From JBLRWS01 sp047921075 (GTDB lineage Bacteria > Bacteroidota > Rhodothermia > Balneolales > Balneolaceae): a stretch of 64,000 nt of DNA. The stretch spans positions 7,479 to 71,478 of the forward strand of contig JBLRWS010000006.1 of NCBI GenBank assembly GCA_047921075.1, given 5' to 3'. Below the pieces are notes generated by a model. That model saw only the letters and a program-made list of their open reading frames with translations, was not told the DNA's origin and made no database searches. The position numbers and the translations under genes were made by a program. Below, one piece after another: positions 54,641 through 62,810 of this stretch (position 1 is its first letter; every line of letters begins with the position of its first letter).

Positions 54641-55990
54641 TCAATCACAATACTCATCAGCAATGGAAATGGCTTGAGAAATAATATCCAGCCCTTCATC
54701 AATCTGACCCTCCGTGATAATCAGCGGGGGTGCGGTAAAAATCCAGTTCCAGCGCACAAAGGTGAACATGCCGGCTTCGCGTACTTTGGCGGCCATCCGA
54801 TTGGTGGCTTCCATATCAGCCGGTTTGGCATTCCAGGGGGTAACCGGCTCTTTGGTATCGCGGTTTTTCACCAGTTCAATACAACCCAAAAGTCCGGTGT
54901 TTCTGTAATCGCCAATGGAGGGGTGCTTCTCTTTCAATTCATCAACGCGCTGTTCGATATACCGGCCCATTGTGGCGGCATTATCGACCATGCCTTCCTC
55001 CTCCATAATGCGGATATTTTCAACCGCTGCGGCACATGAAACCGCATGCGCCGAATAGGTAAGGCCGATCACCATTGGGTGGTCATCGTAATGTTTTGCA
55101 ATTTTATCAGAAACCATGACGGCGCCGAGCGGCAGGTAACCCGAAGTGAGGCCTTTTGCCAGGCACATGATATCCGGCTCTACTCCATGGTGCTCAACGG
55201 CAAACATTTTCCCGGTTCGGCCGAACCCGCTCATTACCTCATCATCAATCAGAAGAATGCCATACTTGTCGCAGATTTTGCGAACCAGCTTCCAGTAGTT
55301 GGCCGGGTATTTGATACAGCCCGATGAGCCCGATTCCCCTTCCAGTATAATGGCGGCAATGCTGTCAGGGTTTTCATATTTAATGGTCTGCTCCAGGTTT
55401 CGAGCCGCCATTTCGCCGCACTCTTCCGGCGTTTCAGAATTCCAGGGACAGCGATAGAAATAGGGATTTTCGACATGAATGACATTTGGCACACCCTGGC
55501 TGTCTACCGGGAATTTACGCGGATCGCCGCCCGCCGAAATAGCGCCGTATGTAGCCCCATGATAGGAGCGGTACTGAGCAATGATTTTATGGCGGCCGGT
55601 GTACATGCGCGCCAGCTTGATTGCGTTTTCGACCGCCTCGGCTCCGCCAAGCGTAAAAAAGGTTTTATTGAGGGAGGCAGGAGAGATTTCAGCGAGTTTT
55701 TTTCCCAGGGTTCCTCTTGCGTCGGTAACCATTCCGGGATACACATAGCTGACCTGCTCCATCTGCCGCTTCACCGCTTCCGTAATCCGCTGGTCGCCAT
55801 GCCCGATATTTACGTTCATCAGCTGCGACGAAAAATCGAGATACCGCTTGCCGTCGCGGTCATATACATACACACCCTCTGCCCTGTCAACATTGATCGG
55901 ATTCAGCCCCGACTGTTTTGACCACGAGAATAGTGTGTGATCGAGGTTGTTTTTCAGGACTTCTGTTTTGTTAATTGTGTCTGTAGGCAT
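54641..55990 (-). CDS. Class III aminotransferase, probable beta-alanine--pyruvate aminotransferase
   Basis: A 449-residue PLP enzyme of the omega-aminotransferase group. The GGAEAVENAIKLAR motif is near 110, LLIDDEVMSGFGRTG near 248 and the PLP lysine is Lys279 in CLAKGLTSGYLPLG. Within this operon it would convert beta-alanine (from uracil) or 3-aminoisobutyrate (from thymine) to malonate or methylmalonate semialdehyde. Taurine or other omega-amino acids are alternative substrates. A heptamer array ends about five bases upstream of its start codon. Confidence 0.88.
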   Translation of the reverse strand: MPTDTINKTEVLKNNLDHTLFSWSKQSGLNPINVDRAEGVYVYDRDGKRYLDFSSQLMNVNIGHGDQRITEAVKRQMEQVSYVYPGMVTDARGTLGKKLAEISPASLNKTFFTLGGAEAVENAIKLARMYTGRHKIIAQYRSYHGATYGAISAGGDPRKFPVDSQGVPNVIHVENPYFYRCPWNSETPEECGEMAARNLEQTIKYENPDSIAAIILEGESGSSGCIKYPANYWKLVRKICDKYGILLIDDEVMSGFGRTGKMFAVEHHGVEPDIMCLAKGLTSGYLPLGAVMVSDKIAKHYDDHPMVIGLTYSAHAVSCAAAVENIRIMEEEGMVDNAATMGRYIEQRVDELKEKHPSIGDYRNTGLLGCIELVKNRDTKEPVTPWNAKPADMEATNRMAAKVREAGMFTFVRWNWIFTAPPLIITEGQIDEGLDIISQAISIADEYCD

Positions 55991-55994
55991 AGTG

Positions 55995-56024
55995 GGGTTC
56001 GGGTTACGGGTTACGGGTTACGGG
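55995..56024 (+). repeat. GGGTTAC heptamer array (left)
   Basis: GGGTTC, three exact GGGTTAC units (56001-56021) and a closing GGG. On the minus strand it occupies the region just ahead of the aminotransferase start codon and may affect its translation. Confidence 0.85.
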
Positions 56025-56031
56025 CAGCGTG

Positions 56032-56345
56032 TTATTTTGGGCTTTGCCATTCAGTTTCTACATATCTGATAAAGCTGTTGATTTTTCTGCCAAGCTGATC
56101 ATTTCCAGTTGTGAAATGACTTCGTCACAAGAAGCATGAGCATAAACCAAAAATCGGATAAACTCAGCCTTGTATCTTCGCCTTCCATATCCTTCCACAA
56201 TATTATCTTTCACGCTTTTTGAGGACCGTCTAATTTGGCTTCCCTGTTCGTAAAGTTCATATTTTGGCAACTTTAACGACATCAGGTGTATTTCATATGC
56301 ATAATCAAAAGCCATGTTATAAATATCCAGATCTTTATAACTCAT
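56032..56345 (-). pseudogene. Four helix bundle protein (23S rRNA intervening-sequence/S23 type) with internal deletion and frameshift
   Basis: The frame from ATG 56345 gives 95 residues ending at 56058. Its first 80 residues match the four-helix-bundle family (SYKDLDIYNMAFDYAYEIH, then SQIRRSSKSVKDNIVEGYGR and FLVYAHASCDEVISQLEM). The fourth helix is missing from this frame, but an adjacent frame encodes it perfectly (NDQLGRKINSFIRYVETEW, stop at 56032). About 20 codons between helices 3 and 4 are lost and the frame shifted. The family is usually 110-120 residues, has no known enzyme activity, and occurs both inside 23S rRNA intervening sequences and as single genes. Confidence 0.7.
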
Positions 56346-56380
56346 ATATCATATACTTTCACATTAGCCTCAAAGAACGG

Positions 56381-56408
56381 AACCCGTAACTTGCAACCCG
56401 CAACACGG
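56381..56408 (-). repeat. AACCCGT heptamer array (right, inverted)
   Basis: Four period-7 units: AACCCGT, AACTTGC, AACCCGC, AACACGG. They are degenerate and inverted relative to the left array at 55995-56024, and end two bases before the mmsA stop codon. Confidence 0.75.
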
Positions 56409-56409
56409 T

Positions 56410-57879
56410 TTAACTCATCCAATTGGTTCTTGCCTCGGGGTTCCATTTGATAGAGGTCTTCTTATTCTGCACCCAGAACTCGATAGAACTTTTTCCGGTT
56501 ATATCGCATACGCCAAATTTTGAATCGTTCCACCCGCCGAACGGAAACGGCTCGCGTGGCACGGGCACACCGATATTTACGCCAACCATTCCGGCACTGG
56601 CGCGCTCCATCACCTCTTTGGCGGCTCCCCCGCTTTGGGTAAATACGGCGGCCGCATTACCATAACCGGAGCTGTTTTCAACGGCAATGGCTTCGTCGAG
56701 GTCTTTCGTGCGGATGATTGATATTACCGGGCCAAAGACCTCCTCTTTGGCAATGGCCATGTCGGGGGTTACGTAATCGACAATGGTTGGCCCCACATAG
56801 AAGCCACCTTCTTTTCCTTTTACCATTGCGTTACGCCCGTCTACCAACACTTTGGCTCCGGCTTTTTCCGCTTCATCTATATATTTTTCAATTCGTTCTT
56901 TGGCCGCTTTGCTGATTACAGAACCAAGTGTATCGCCCGGAACTACCTTTTTGGCTTCATCAACCATCCGATTCACGATGTGATCAACCTTGTCTACCCC
57001 CACCATTACGGCCGCAGCCATACAACGCTGTCCTGCGCAGCCCGACATGGATGCAATCACATTGGATGCGGTCATCTCCTCATTGGCATCGGGCAATACG
57101 ATCAGATGATTTTTTGCCCCACCAAGAGCCAGGCATCGTTTCAGGTTGGATGAGGCTCGTTTGTACACAATTTTGGCCACCTTCGTAGATCCAACAAACG
57201 AGACGGCTTTTATTTCAGGGTGGTCACAGATCGCTTCAACAATCTCTTTATCTCCATTCACCACGTTGAATACCCCGTCGGGCAGCCCGGCTTCTTTCAG
57301 CAGTTCAGCTATCTTTACAGCACTTAGCGGTACCACCTCCGATGGTTTCAGGATCATACAATTGCCAAGTGCAATGGCGTTGGGCACCGTCCAGTGAGGC
57401 ACCATATTGGGGAAGTTGAATGGTGCAATGGATGCAACCACTCCCAACGGTTTGCGGTCTATCCGCGCTTCGACCCCTCTGCTTACTTCCTGCACTTCGT
57501 TTGTAATAATCTGCGGCAGTGAACAGGCAAACTCGGTAAGCTCGATGCTTTTTTCTACTTCCGCTTTCGATTCGCCCCACGTTTTACCGTTTTCGGTGTG
57601 GCATATTTCGGTAAGCTCATCCATATGCTTTGCCAGCAGCTCCCTGTATTTATAGAGTACCTGCACACGCTCTTTTAACGTTCGTGAAGACCACTCCGGA
57701 AATGCTGCCCGCGCAGCCTGTACCGCTTCGTCAAGATCTTTTTTGGTGGACATCGGCACCGTGGAAAGCAGTCGCCCGTCAATCGGGCTGATAACGTCGA
57801 GCCGGGAGCTGCCGTTGGACACAAATTTGCCGTTAATAAAATTCTTTGTTTCGGTGGGCTTGTTGAGTGTTGTTTTCAT
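56410..57879 (-). CDS. mmsA: CoA-acylating methylmalonate-semialdehyde / malonate-semialdehyde dehydrogenase
   Basis: A 489-residue aldehyde dehydrogenase of the MmsA/IolA subfamily, which needs CoA and releases acetyl- or propionyl-CoA with CO2. The N-terminal FINGKFV motif, the NAD-binding PFNFPNMVPHWT segment, FVGSTKVA and the catalytic Cys286 in GCAGQRCMA are present; MmsA members lack the usual general-base Glu, which fits GGAKNH here. First gene of the pyrimidine operon, it would complete breakdown of uracil- and thymine-derived semialdehydes. Confidence 0.94.
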   Translation of the reverse strand: MKTTLNKPTETKNFINGKFVSNGSSRLDVISPIDGRLLSTVPMSTKKDLDEAVQAARAAFPEWSSRTLKERVQVLYKYRELLAKHMDELTEICHTENGKTWGESKAEVEKSIELTEFACSLPQIITNEVQEVSRGVEARIDRKPLGVVASIAPFNFPNMVPHWTVPNAIALGNCMILKPSEVVPLSAVKIAELLKEAGLPDGVFNVVNGDKEIVEAICDHPEIKAVSFVGSTKVAKIVYKRASSNLKRCLALGGAKNHLIVLPDANEEMTASNVIASMSGCAGQRCMAAAVMVGVDKVDHIVNRMVDEAKKVVPGDTLGSVISKAAKERIEKYIDEAEKAGAKVLVDGRNAMVKGKEGGFYVGPTIVDYVTPDMAIAKEEVFGPVISIIRTKDLDEAIAVENSSGYGNAAAVFTQSGGAAKEVMERASAGMVGVNIGVPVPREPFPFGGWNDSKFGVCDITGKSSIEFWVQNKKTSIKWNPEARTNWMS

Positions 57880-58475
57880 GGCTTAACTGGTTTACTTAAA
57901 TATCCAAAGAGTGGGAGACCGAATGTTTTATTAAAAATGTGCCTTTCCGGTTCAGCTTAAAAGTTCTTTTCCATCGCTACAGACCCGGTTTGGGTACGGA
58001 ATACATCGTTGAAAAAAGCGGACTGCAATACATCAAATGTTGAAGAATTTTGACCTCTATCACCGGGTTAATGGATGGGGGACGAATAATTAACAATTTA
58101 TTAACATTAAATGAAAGTGGAAATCCTGTGGCCTGTAGCGTACAGTTCGTGAACTATCCCGCGGTTTCGGGAAGTGTTTTTTAGAACCGGCGGGCGTAAA
58201 CACTCGTTGCCCAGCCACTCATTCGACCAACCGTTGCACCATCGGGAAAAAATGAAACCTGGCCTGTTTTCATTTTTGATGTTGGGCATTGTCTCCCGAT
58301 TCCCCGTCTGTGAGTAACGGCCTGATTACGGACGTGCTTTTGAGAAATGGGAGATTCAGAACACCGTCGTTGCCGTAGATAAGCCAAAAAATCCGATTGC
58401 TTTGGTGTGTGCAAAAGCGGGCAAAAACCGATCGGGAACTCTCTTTCTGTTTACCCTGAATCTGCCTCTGTCAGC
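57880..58475. other. 596-base gap upstream of mmsA
   Basis: This region should hold the promoter of the pyrimidine operon (minus strand). I see a short dyad (GTTC-GT-GAAC near 58145) and TCCCG...CGGGA close by. Two overlapping minus-strand open frames (58107-58289 and 58181-58414) have odd composition, no start signal and no recognised family; I do not call them genes. A decayed repeat or element cannot be excluded. Confidence 0.4.
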
Positions 58476-59228
58476 TTATTGCGTATCCATCCAGCCACTC
58501 ACGTAAGAACAAATCTCTTTCCACGAGCCATCAGCCTGTTTATGAGGTTCCAACCCACGTTTAGTTAGCGCGGCCGTTACACCTGCGCTGCCCGAAATGC
58601 GCAGTACCCGATTCAGGTCGAGTTCCGGAAAAGCGATCTCCGTGCGATTCACCGACGCGCGATTGTGAAATAGCACCGCTCCAACCTGATGTTGATCCAG
58701 CTCTTCTCGCATCGCCGTTAACTGCTCCCGTTCCAGCTCACGCTCACGGCACACCGTAAATTCGGTCACCTCCATCTGCAGCTCCTGCAGCAAACCGGGC
58801 ATCTCTTCGGCGGCCGTTTCCGGGCATGGGTAGAGCGTATGGCCCTCTCTCGATATACGCAACATAAATTCGAGCAGGTCAATTGCAGAGGCGTGCTCCC
58901 GAGGCATGATGGCAGGTATTCCGGCGTTTTCCAGAAGCTCTGCTGCTGCTTTTTCCGTTACCAGATGTACCGCTTTTGAAAACGTCTCCGTGAGTCCGTT
59001 CTCCACCATCCACGATGAAAAATAGCGGGCATTACGAAGGTTCCCGTGCACCACGAAAGAAAAATCGGGCGCATGGGCGCAGATCAGCGCGGCCTCCTCT
59101 TTATAAACAAACGGCTCGTACTGCTCCAGCGGTAACGGCAAAAGCCTCTCCGACCGACAGCCGAGAAGATTTCGGAGTGGCAACAACCCATCATCAGAAA
59201 GTGTAACCAGGCAGTACTCTTTTCCCAT
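58476..59228 (-). CDS. hemD: Probable uroporphyrinogen-III synthase (HemD-like)
   Basis: A 250-residue cytoplasmic protein with the two-lobed HemD pattern: VVHGNLRNARYFSSWM (first lobe), VTEKAAAELLENAGIPAI, TLYPCPETAAEEMPGLLQE (hinge and second lobe), VTEFTVCRERE and FHNRASVNRTEIAF followed by ISGSAGVTAALTKRGLEP. HemD closes hydroxymethylbilane into uroporphyrinogen III. HemD sequences diverge strongly, so this rests on pattern and on nearby haem genes. It overlaps the upstream AhpD-like gene (TGATG). Confidence 0.6.
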   Translation of the reverse strand: MGKEYCLVTLSDDGLLPLRNLLGCRSERLLPLPLEQYEPFVYKEEAALICAHAPDFSFVVHGNLRNARYFSSWMVENGLTETFSKAVHLVTEKAAAELLENAGIPAIMPREHASAIDLLEFMLRISREGHTLYPCPETAAEEMPGLLQELQMEVTEFTVCRERELEREQLTAMREELDQHQVGAVLFHNRASVNRTEIAFPELDLNRVLRISGSAGVTAALTKRGLEPHKQADGSWKEICSYVSGWMDTQ

Positions 59229-59590
59229 CAGAGCGATCCCTCCTGCTCCAGCAGTTCCAGGGTGCCCACAGCATGTCGGAAATGGGGAATCACGATGCTC
59301 CCCCCCACAACCATTGCCACATTCAGCGCATCAATGAGTTCCGCTTTGGTGTAGCCTGCCTTTGCACACTGCTCCAAATGGTAGTCTATACAATCGTTGC
59401 AGCGCAGCACGGCCGATGCCACCAGCCCCAGCAGCTCTTTGGTTTTACCATCCAGCTCTCCGTCGCGGTAGGTGTTGCTGTCGAGATTAAAAAACCGTTT
59501 TACTCCCAGATGATCCAGATCGAGTATTTTGCCGTTCATCTGCTCTCGTTGTTCGCGAAATTGATCGAGCTTGTTCTGTTTTGTTGCCAT
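59228..59590 (-). CDS. Carboxymuconolactone decarboxylase family (AhpD-like) protein
   Basis: A 120-residue helical protein with the AhpD-type active site RCNDCIDYH: Cys64, Cys67 and His71. AhpD-like proteins act as disulfide reductases in peroxide defence. ATG 59590 is preferred; an upstream ATG (59629) adds 13 residues with no family match. It is coupled to the HemD-like gene by a one-base overlap. Confidence 0.85.
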   Translation of the reverse strand: MATKQNKLDQFREQREQMNGKILDLDHLGVKRFFNLDSNTYRDGELDGKTKELLGLVASAVLRCNDCIDYHLEQCAKAGYTKAELIDALNVAMVVGGSIVIPHFRHAVGTLELLEQEGSL

Positions 59591-59758
59591 TTTGATACGC
59601 TTTTGTGATGGGATGATGGTGTCAATCATTCACATTTATAATGGTGATTGAACACTGAGGCTCCAAAAATATCGAAAAGATGGCTTAATTGGCAGACAGC
59701 ATGTAGATTATATCATCCTCATAAAACGCACCCGGCAAACACCACGAACCCTGATTGC

Positions 59759-61273
59759 ATGTTCACCAATGGTAAATCATATCAATATCCGCTTGTAGCG
59801 ATCGGAGACAGCCTTTCGCAAGGATTTAAGAACGGCGGTATCTATCGTACCGACCTAAGCTTTCCGGCTATGCTGGCGCGTGCTATGGGCGTCGAAAAAC
59901 AGTTCGAAATACCCTCTTTCACCGCACAAACCGGTATTCCAATCAATATGGAGATGCTTGTTCGAGGGCTTTCTGATGAGGTGGGCGATACCCTGTCGTG
60001 GCACGAATATATGCGTGCCGGACGGCACCTTTTCCGTACGCTTCGGCGCATCAAATCGTATTGGAACGGGAGTATGAAATCGCTTCATGTAGAGCGGCAC
60101 ACCCCCTATCATAACCAAAGTATCTGGGGAGTTGCCATCAGCGATAGCTGGCTGCTCGACGATCTGTACGCCAAAGAACATATCCGCCACCAGAAAGATC
60201 AATACAGCGTGTTTAGCGTACTGCCCGATCACGCCATGTATACAACAGCGCGGATGGTGCTCAACCCCTGTTTTGCCGTAGAGCGGGAAAAACGCAACAT
60301 GCTCGACAACCTGGAGGAATTACATACCCAGGGCGGCGTTGAAAACCTGATTTGCTGCATTGGCCATAATAACATTGTGGGGGCAGTTACCAATCTGAAA
60401 CTGGTTTTTTCAGATGGAGATGATCTCAACACCGCCCATGGCGAACGAAACTGCACCATTTTTCGGCCGGAGCATTTTGAGGATGAGCTGCGCATACTCT
60501 ATCAAAAAATTGCCAAACTGAACATTCCGCGTGTCTTCGTACCCACGCTTCCCTATCTCACCATCCCGCCGGCCATTCGGGGGCTCAATCTCGATCGGTC
60601 GGCGCCCAAAGGCCACTATTTTGATTACTACACCCGTTTTTGGATTTGGGATGCCGACTTTAACCCGGACCGCCATCCGCACCTGACCCGCGATGAAGCC
60701 ATTCTGATCGATCAACACATCGACCAATATAACGCCACAATCTGCTCTCTGGCCAAAGAGTTTGGATTCCATTCCGTTCCGGTGGGCGCCCATGTGCAGG
60801 CGGTTGCGCGTCGGCGCCTCGGAGCAGAGCAAACCCGGCCGTTTCCACCCGATTTTCTGGGTGCCCTGCGACGAAACCCGAACACCTCCTACCTGGTAGA
60901 CGACCAAGGACGCACCCGCATTTCGACCGACTACTTTCGGCTTTGTGATGGGAGCGATAAAATTGACCGGGGTGGCATTTTCAGCCTCGACGGCCTCCAC
61001 CCTTCCACCATCGGGTACGGGTTAATCGCCAACATCTACAAGCGCACAATGTCGAAGGCCGGCGTCCGGTTTGAACATCCGCTTGACTGGGATCACATCA
61101 TTGAAAGTGAAACACTGGTGACCCATCCGCCTGTCATTTTAAAAGATCTCCGACGGTTGTTACGGTATCTGGCAATGGGCCGCAGCGAACGGTTCTCCCG
61201 AATCGGTCAGAATGTACTTCAGCAGGTGCTGGAGCAATTCTCCACAGCGGCCGAGGTCGAAACTAAGGAGTAA
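59759..61273 (+). CDS. SGNH/GDSL hydrolase-like protein
   Basis: A 504-residue protein without a signal peptide. Block I is LVAIGDSLSQGF with nucleophile Ser18, block III-like is CIGHNNIVGAV, and block V is FSLDGLHPSTIGYG with Asp411 and His414. It is much larger than usual GDSL esterases (200-300 residues), with a central insertion (about 95-190). It may be an esterase or lipase; the substrate is unknown. A TTG-initiated longer form from 59648 is possible but lacks support. Convergent with hemG. Confidence 0.75.
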   Translation: MFTNGKSYQYPLVAIGDSLSQGFKNGGIYRTDLSFPAMLARAMGVEKQFEIPSFTAQTGIPINMEMLVRGLSDEVGDTLSWHEYMRAGRHLFRTLRRIKSYWNGSMKSLHVERHTPYHNQSIWGVAISDSWLLDDLYAKEHIRHQKDQYSVFSVLPDHAMYTTARMVLNPCFAVEREKRNMLDNLEELHTQGGVENLICCIGHNNIVGAVTNLKLVFSDGDDLNTAHGERNCTIFRPEHFEDELRILYQKIAKLNIPRVFVPTLPYLTIPPAIRGLNLDRSAPKGHYFDYYTRFWIWDADFNPDRHPHLTRDEAILIDQHIDQYNATICSLAKEFGFHSVPVGAHVQAVARRRLGAEQTRPFPPDFLGALRRNPNTSYLVDDQGRTRISTDYFRLCDGSDKIDRGGIFSLDGLHPSTIGYGLIANIYKRTMSKAGVRFEHPLDWDHIIESETLVTHPPVILKDLRRLLRYLAMGRSERFSRIGQNVLQQVLEQFSTAAEVETKE

Positions 61274-61286
61274 CCGGCCGCTCTGT

Positions 61287-62639
61287 TTACGAACCGGCAA
61301 TGGATTCTGCAGCCCGGATACCGTGACGAATACAGTCGGGCAGGGAAACACCGTGGCGGAAATTGCCGGCAATATGAAACCCGGCCTCTCTCTCCTCAAT
61401 CTGATCAAACAGTTGCAACACCTCATCATACCCAATATGATATTGCGGGATGGATTGCGGCCAGAACACGTGTTCTTTCAGAGTCGGCTCGTCCTTCACA
61501 CCGATCAAATCGCGCAGCTCGTCCATCACAATCGGAAAGAGCCTGTCACTTTCCAGCTGTGCCAGCTTCGGCTGCCGGGCCCCGCCGATAAACACGGTTA
61601 GTAGATGGTGGCCATCGGGAGCGCGCCCTTCAAAAAGTGTGGACGAAAACAACGCTCCCAAAACGTGTCGGTTCTCCGCTTCAGGTACCAGAAAGCCGAA
61701 ACCATCCAGCGGATGCTCCACATCCTGCTTCCGAAACCCGAGGTGCATCACCGACAGCGGCGGGTACTGCACCGATTGAATCGATTCCATTTCCGCATCG
61801 GTGGCGGGCACCAGGTCCCGGCTCCACTTGTGCAGCGGAATCGTTACCAGCACATCCGTAAAACCTTCTCTTTCGCCCACCGGAGTCTGTAGCTGCCAGC
61901 CGTCCAGCGTTTTTCGGATGCCGGTTACAGAGGTACCGGTATGTACCCGGCCGGCCGAGGCTGCCAGGGTTGCCGCCAGCTGCTGAATGCCCCCCTTAAA
62001 ACTGACCAGCTGCCGGGGTCGTTTTTGATCGGATTTCTGCTTTTTAAAGAGTGCTCTTTTGATGCCGGCAATGAAGAGTGACGGAGACTCTTGCTGCAGG
62101 TCGTGCAGTATTGGAAAGGTGTGCCTGAGCGATAGTTGAGAGGGGTTACCGGCATAGATACCCGCCACAAACGGGTTCACGGCGTAGTCAAGAATTTCCG
62201 GGCCCAGCCGTTTTTCAACAAACTGAGCGACGGTCGGATCGGGTGCATCCGTCCGGCCCCGAAACGGCTCTGATAACAAGCGCAGCTTGGCTCCGGTTGA
62301 GAAGAGCGGGGATTTTATCAAACTCACGGGCGACATTGGTACGGGCATCAGCCGGCCGTTCCGCACTACAAATCGCTTGGAGGATTCCTCATTGGCCTGA
62401 ACCAACAGGGATCCGCAGCCGGCCTGTTCTAAAAAATCGGCGATATCGTTTTCTTTCAGCAACAGTGTGTTGGGTCCGTACTCCAGCAGCCAGCCATCCT
62501 GGCTCTCCGACCGAATGGCGCCGCCCACCTCTTCCCGGTGCTCAAAGAGCTCTTGCTCTATCCCTCTGCTCTGCAGAACTACTGCAGCAGAAAGCCCTGT
62601 AAGTCCACCACCAACAATGGCTACCCGTTTATTTCCCAT
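61287..62639 (-). CDS. hemG: Protoporphyrinogen oxidase (HemY/HemG flavin type)
   Basis: A 450-residue FAD enzyme oxidising protoporphyrinogen IX (or coproporphyrinogen III) near the end of haem synthesis. The N-terminal VAIVGGGLTGLSAA dinucleotide loop, LFEHREEVGGAIRSE and YGPNTLLL are typical; the C-terminal HIAGNFRHGVSLPDCIRHG closes the FAD site. The ATG at 62639 begins the fold; a TTG at 62657 would add six residues. It is transcribed away from the TonB receptor across two TTAGA-N5-TCTAA boxes. Confidence 0.92.
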   Translation of the reverse strand: MGNKRVAIVGGGLTGLSAAVVLQSRGIEQELFEHREEVGGAIRSESQDGWLLEYGPNTLLLKENDIADFLEQAGCGSLLVQANEESSKRFVVRNGRLMPVPMSPVSLIKSPLFSTGAKLRLLSEPFRGRTDAPDPTVAQFVEKRLGPEILDYAVNPFVAGIYAGNPSQLSLRHTFPILHDLQQESPSLFIAGIKRALFKKQKSDQKRPRQLVSFKGGIQQLAATLAASAGRVHTGTSVTGIRKTLDGWQLQTPVGEREGFTDVLVTIPLHKWSRDLVPATDAEMESIQSVQYPPLSVMHLGFRKQDVEHPLDGFGFLVPEAENRHVLGALFSSTLFEGRAPDGHHLLTVFIGGARQPKLAQLESDRLFPIVMDELRDLIGVKDEPTLKEHVFWPQSIPQYHIGYDEVLQLFDQIEEREAGFHIAGNFRHGVSLPDCIRHGIRAAESIAGS

Positions 62640-62664
62640 ATCGGTTACGCTCCGCAAAAAAGTT

Positions 62665-62683
62665 ATTTAGATTTATTCTAAAT
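62665..62683. promoter_or_regulatory. Fur-family-like operator, copy 1 (hemG side)
   Basis: ATTTAGA-TTTAT-TCTAAAT, 7-base arms. It lies next to a minus-strand TATATT (62686-62681) that could be the hemG -10 box. Confidence 0.6.
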
Positions 62684-62688
62684 ATAAA

Positions 62689-62717
62689 TTGATACAAAAA
62701 TGGATTCACCTTAACTT
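62689..62717 (+). promoter_or_regulatory. Predicted promoter of the TonB receptor gene
   Basis: TTGATA (62689-62694), a 17-base spacer and TAACTT (62712-62717, a TAnnTT -7/-10 form). Operator copy 2 overlaps its -10 box. Confidence 0.4.
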
Positions 62718-62732
62718 AGACTCGTTCTAAAT
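62715..62732. promoter_or_regulatory. Fur-family-like operator, copy 2 (receptor side)
   Basis: CTTAGA-CTCGT-TCTAAA, the same TTAGA-N5-TCTAA core as copy 1 with centres 49 bases apart. Position over the receptor -10 box suggests repression. Confidence 0.6.
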
Positions 62733-62810
62733 AGAGAGTGTGTCTATTTACTCGAACCCCTGATCGTTCATAGAAACTTGCTAATAGTAACTGATAAATA
62801 CGAATTCCAC

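Larger units (their letters stand above)
55995..56408. mobile_element. Candidate small element: four-helix-bundle gene between inverted heptamer arrays
   Basis: GGGTTAC heptamers at the left (55995-56024) and inverted AACCCGT-type heptamers at the right (56381-56408) bracket a four-helix-bundle gene in an otherwise tight catabolic operon. The same inverted arrays, without a gene, occur at 49061-49124. No target-site duplication is evident. The mobile-element reading is an inference. Confidence 0.45.

Noticed and set aside
55995..56024. GGGTTAC repeats read as a telomere or CRISPR remnant
   Set aside because: Units are 7 bases with no spacers, the array is only three units long, and an inverted partner lies 360 bases away.
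57880..58475. tRNA, rRNA or small RNA gene in the gap
   Set aside because: No cloverleaf, T-loop GGTTCGA or rRNA-like segment could be found by eye.
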